Of a stretch of 64,000 bases of DNA, positions 61,932 through 64,000 are shown in pieces. The translations under genes were made by a program, and so were the position numbers. The notes under the pieces were generated by a model that was given only the letters and a program-made list of their open reading frames with translations, made no database searches and was not told the origin of the DNA. Position 1 is the stretch's first letter. Every line of letters starts with the position of its first letter. The stretch comes from Demequina lignilytica (lineage in GTDB: Bacteria; Actinomycetota; Actinomycetes; Actinomycetales; Demequinaceae): contig NZ_JAUHPX010000005.1 in NCBI RefSeq assembly GCF_030418305.1, forward strand, positions 186,001 to 250,000, in the 5' to 3' direction.

Positions 61932-62876
61932 GTGACCCCCTCGCTCGACCGCCGCGGACTGACGTACGGCTTCGCCGCCTACTTCATCTGGGGGCTGTTC
62001 CCCATCCTCATGGCGTGGCTCGAGCCGGCAGGAGCCCTCGAGATCGTCGCCTGGAGGTCGGTCTCGTCGCTCGCGGTGTGCCTGATGATCGTGCCGTTCA
62101 TGGCGGGCGCCTGGCCGCGCATCGTCGCCGTGGCCCGGGACGGGCGGACGATGCTGCGGCTCACCGCGGCGTCGCTGCTCATCGCCGTCAACTGGGGGGT
62201 GATGGTCTACGCGGTGGTGACCGATCGGGTCGCCTCGACGTCGCTCGGCTACTACATCAACCCGCTCCTGACGGTCGCGCTCGGCGTGTTCTTCCTGCGC
62301 GAGCGCCTGCGGCCGATGCAGCTGGTCGCGATCGGGGTCGCCGCCGTGGCCGTGACGGTGGTGGCGGTCGACATGGGCGGGCTGCCGTGGATCTCTCTGG
62401 TGCTCGCCACGAGCTTCGGGCTGTACTCCTTCATCAAGAAGGACGTGGGCGCCAAGGTCGACGCGCTCACCGGGCTCACGGTGGAGACCGCGATCCAGCT
62501 GCCGCTCGCGATCGGGGTGCTGATCTGGGTGCACGCGTCCGGGACGCAGACGCTGCTGGTCCGCGGCGCGGAGGGGCTGGGCTGGGTCCATGACACGCTC
62601 CTGCTCACCACCGGCACCTGGACCGCGGGCGCGCTGCTGATCTTCGCGGCCGCCGCCCGCCGCCTGCCGCTCAACATCTCGGGCCTGCTGCAGTACATCG
62701 CCCCCACCATGACGTTCGCGCTGGCGGTCTGGTACTTCCACGAGCCGATGCCGTCCGCACGGTGGGCCGGCTTCGCCCTCGTCTGGGTGGCGCTGGTGCT
62801 CATCACCGTCGACTCGTGGCGTGCCCGCGCATCCGCGGCGGTCACCCCGCCGGGGCGGGTCACCGAGCCGGTGTAA
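61932..62876 (+). CDS. rarD: EamA-family transporter RarD
   Basis: 314 residues from a GTG; GAGAAT 6 nt before it suggests a leaderless mRNA. Ten hydrophobic segments as two EamA repeats; GLTYGFAAYFIWGLFPI at the start and the helix-4 region NWGVMVYAVVTDRVASTSLGYYINPLL are RarD hallmarks. The substrate is unknown. Confidence 0.9.
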   Translation: MTPSLDRRGLTYGFAAYFIWGLFPILMAWLEPAGALEIVAWRSVSSLAVCLMIVPFMAGAWPRIVAVARDGRTMLRLTAASLLIAVNWGVMVYAVVTDRVASTSLGYYINPLLTVALGVFFLRERLRPMQLVAIGVAAVAVTVVAVDMGGLPWISLVLATSFGLYSFIKKDVGAKVDALTGLTVETAIQLPLAIGVLIWVHASGTQTLLVRGAEGLGWVHDTLLLTTGTWTAGALLIFAAAARRLPLNISGLLQYIAPTMTFALAVWYFHEPMPSARWAGFALVWVALVLITVDSWRARASAAVTPPGRVTEPV

Positions 62877-62966
62877 CCGTCGAAGGGCCTTGAGCTCCCC
62901 GCGGGAGACGACGATCGCGCGGTAGGGGCGGTGAGTTCCCCGCAGCGGGAGGGAGCGGGGGTGTGG

Positions 62967-63965
62967 TCAGGCCGCGCGGGCGACCAGGGCCTCGGCGAAG
63001 GCGCCGAGCGCGTCCTTCACGTCGCCCTCGGGGAGGCTCGCGATGGCGCCGACCGCCTGATAGGCCCAGCGGCGCGCCAGCTCCGCGGTCTCGTCGAGCA
63101 CCGGGTGCACGGCGAGGCGTGCGACCACGTCGGCGAGCGCCGCGTCGTCGCTCAGGTCCCCGTCGATCGCCGCGAGCAGGGCGCGGTCCTCGTCGGTCGC
63201 CTCCGGCGACGCGACCCGCCGGCGCAGCAGGAGCACCGGCATGGTGGGCACGCCCTCGCGGAGGTCCGTGCCGGGGGTCTTGCCGGTCGTGGCGGCGTCC
63301 GAGCGGATGTCGATCACGTCGTCGGCCAGCTGGAACGCCACCCCGGCGAACTCGCCGTAGCGCGTGACCTGCTCGACCATGGAGCGCGGCGCGCCTCCGA
63401 ACATCGCTCCGAACCGCGCCGACGTCGCGATCAGCGACGCCGTCTTGTCCGCGAGGACCTGGAGGTAGAAGGCCACCGGGTCGTCCGCATCGTCCGGCCC
63501 CACGGTCTCGTGGAGCTGGCCGATGCACAGCCGCTCGAAGGTCTCCGCCTGGATGCGGACGGCCGCGGGGCCCAGTCCCGCGACCACCGTCGAGGCGCGC
63601 GCGAACAGCAGATCGCCGGTGAGGATCGCGACGGAGTTGCCCCACACCTCGTGCGCCGAGGGGGCGCCGCGCCGGGTGGGCGCGGAGTCCATGACGTCGT
63701 CGTGGTACAGCGTCGCGAGGTGGGTGAGCTCCACCACCACCGCGGCGTCGAGCACCTCAGGACGCGAGCCGTCGCCGAGCTGGGCGCACAGCAGGACCAG
63801 CATGGGGCGCAGACGCTTGCCTCCCGCGTCGACCAGGTGACGGGACGATGCGTCGGCGAGCTTGTCGGACTGGGCGACCGCGTCGCGCAGCCGCTCCTCG
63901 ACCAGGTCCAGCCGGGGCTGGAGCTCCGAGTCGAGGGCGGCGTTGCCGATCGTCAGCGTGGCCAT
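62967..63965 (-). CDS. Polyprenyl diphosphate synthase (menaquinone side chain)
   Basis: 332 residues. First Asp-rich motif DDVMD at 89-93, second DDVID at 215-219, GGKRLRP near residue 48 and the Lys in LADKTASLI. A trans-prenyl chain elongating enzyme, probably hepta- to nonaprenyl diphosphate synthase for menaquinone. Its position after the nuo operon is common in Actinobacteria. Two 10-mer copies lie inside (63486, 63843), one encoding DDA and one ASS. Confidence 0.93.
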   Translation of the reverse strand: MATLTIGNAALDSELQPRLDLVEERLRDAVAQSDKLADASSRHLVDAGGKRLRPMLVLLCAQLGDGSRPEVLDAAVVVELTHLATLYHDDVMDSAPTRRGAPSAHEVWGNSVAILTGDLLFARASTVVAGLGPAAVRIQAETFERLCIGQLHETVGPDDADDPVAFYLQVLADKTASLIATSARFGAMFGGAPRSMVEQVTRYGEFAGVAFQLADDVIDIRSDAATTGKTPGTDLREGVPTMPVLLLRRRVASPEATDEDRALLAAIDGDLSDDAALADVVARLAVHPVLDETAELARRWAYQAVGAIASLPEGDVKDALGAFAEALVARAA

Positions 63966-63968
63966 GCG

Positions 63969-64000
63969 TCAGCCGGCGGAGCCGATGAGCAGCACGGCGG
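63969..64000 (-). CDS. C-terminal tail of an upstream gene, possibly nuoN
   Basis: The minus-strand frame into the window edge reads AVLLIGSAG and a TGA stop, 4 nt before the polyprenyl synthase start. A hydrophobic C-terminus at this place fits NADH dehydrogenase subunit N, which precedes this gene in many Actinobacteria. Only nine codons are visible, so the name is a guess. Confidence 0.35.
   Translation of the reverse strand, partial: AVLLIGSAG

Overview
The window is very GC-rich (about 70% by eye) and densely coded. It carries a classic actinobacterial core: rpoB-rpoC, rpsL-rpsG-fusA-tuf, tRNA-Trp-secE-nusG-rplK-rplA, rplJ-rplL, and rpmG-hadA-hadB-murB. GTG and TTG starts are common, many genes have a TAnnnT box 6-7 nt before the start codon (leaderless mRNA), and the genome has a DUF222/HNH 13E12-type gene and an FprA/ferredoxin-type sulfite reductase pair. 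This points to Actinomycetota, most likely order Micrococcales (a Demequina- or Cellulomonas-like organism). The order and genus are inference. I see no prophage, insertion sequence, CRISPR array or rRNA.

Layout. 1-2.5 kb: a truncated DUF3500 lipoprotein, a small membrane protein and a sulfotransferase. 2.5-14.6 kb: tuf, fusA, rpsG, rpsL, rpoC and rpoB, all on the minus strand, with recognisable -35/-10 promoters before rpsL and rpoB. 14.7-20.8 kb: an OafA-type acyltransferase, rplL, rplJ (long leader with two terminator-like hairpins), rplA, rplK, nusG, secE and tRNA-Trp. 21-32.5 kb (plus strand): an aspartate-type aminotransferase, an ABC-2 exporter, two small acidic secreted paralogues followed by an EnvZ/OmpR-type two-component system, then a NarL-type two-component system followed by a MacB/FtsX-type ABC transporter. 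32.5-38.1 kb: murB and an MFS permease divergent from a LacI regulator, hadB-hadA, a hypothetical gene, rpmG, tRNA-Met and tRNA-Thr. 38.2-46.6 kb: an AlkX/YcaQ-type DNA glycosylase and a polyamine uptake and catabolism cluster (class III aminotransferase, potDABC-type ABC transporter, FAD-dependent amine oxidoreductase). 46.7-53.5 kb: a sugar porter, tRNA-Tyr, a YajQ protein, DUF222/HNH, an mpaB/Lcp-type oxygenase, a RibD-like reductase, an isochorismatase-fold hydrolase and htpX. 53.6-64 kb: fprA, DUF4125, TPR-DUF4037, a phospholipase D-like protein, a Cys-rich leader peptide, ferredoxin-dependent sulfite reductase, APS reductase, rarD, a polyprenyl diphosphate synthase and a probable nuoN tail.

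The most striking signal is not a gene. A 10-mer, GGACGATGCG, occurs at least 24 times exactly (both strands, counted by eye), with about 16 one-mismatch copies. Half of the exact copies lie in the small non-coding fraction, mostly within about 100 nt downstream of stop codons. Two sites are arranged as inverted pairs that form terminator-like hairpins, and most coding copies encode Asp-Asp-Ala. This arrangement resembles the DNA-uptake sequences of Neisseria and Pasteurellaceae, but I know of no such element described in Actinobacteria. Other notable points are a cysteine attenuator peptide before the sulfite reductase, a 26-bp element (23/26 identical) before both fprA and the sulfite reductase gene, tandem attenuator-like hairpins before rplJ, and a pair of Asp/His-rich secreted proteins beside a sensor kinase.
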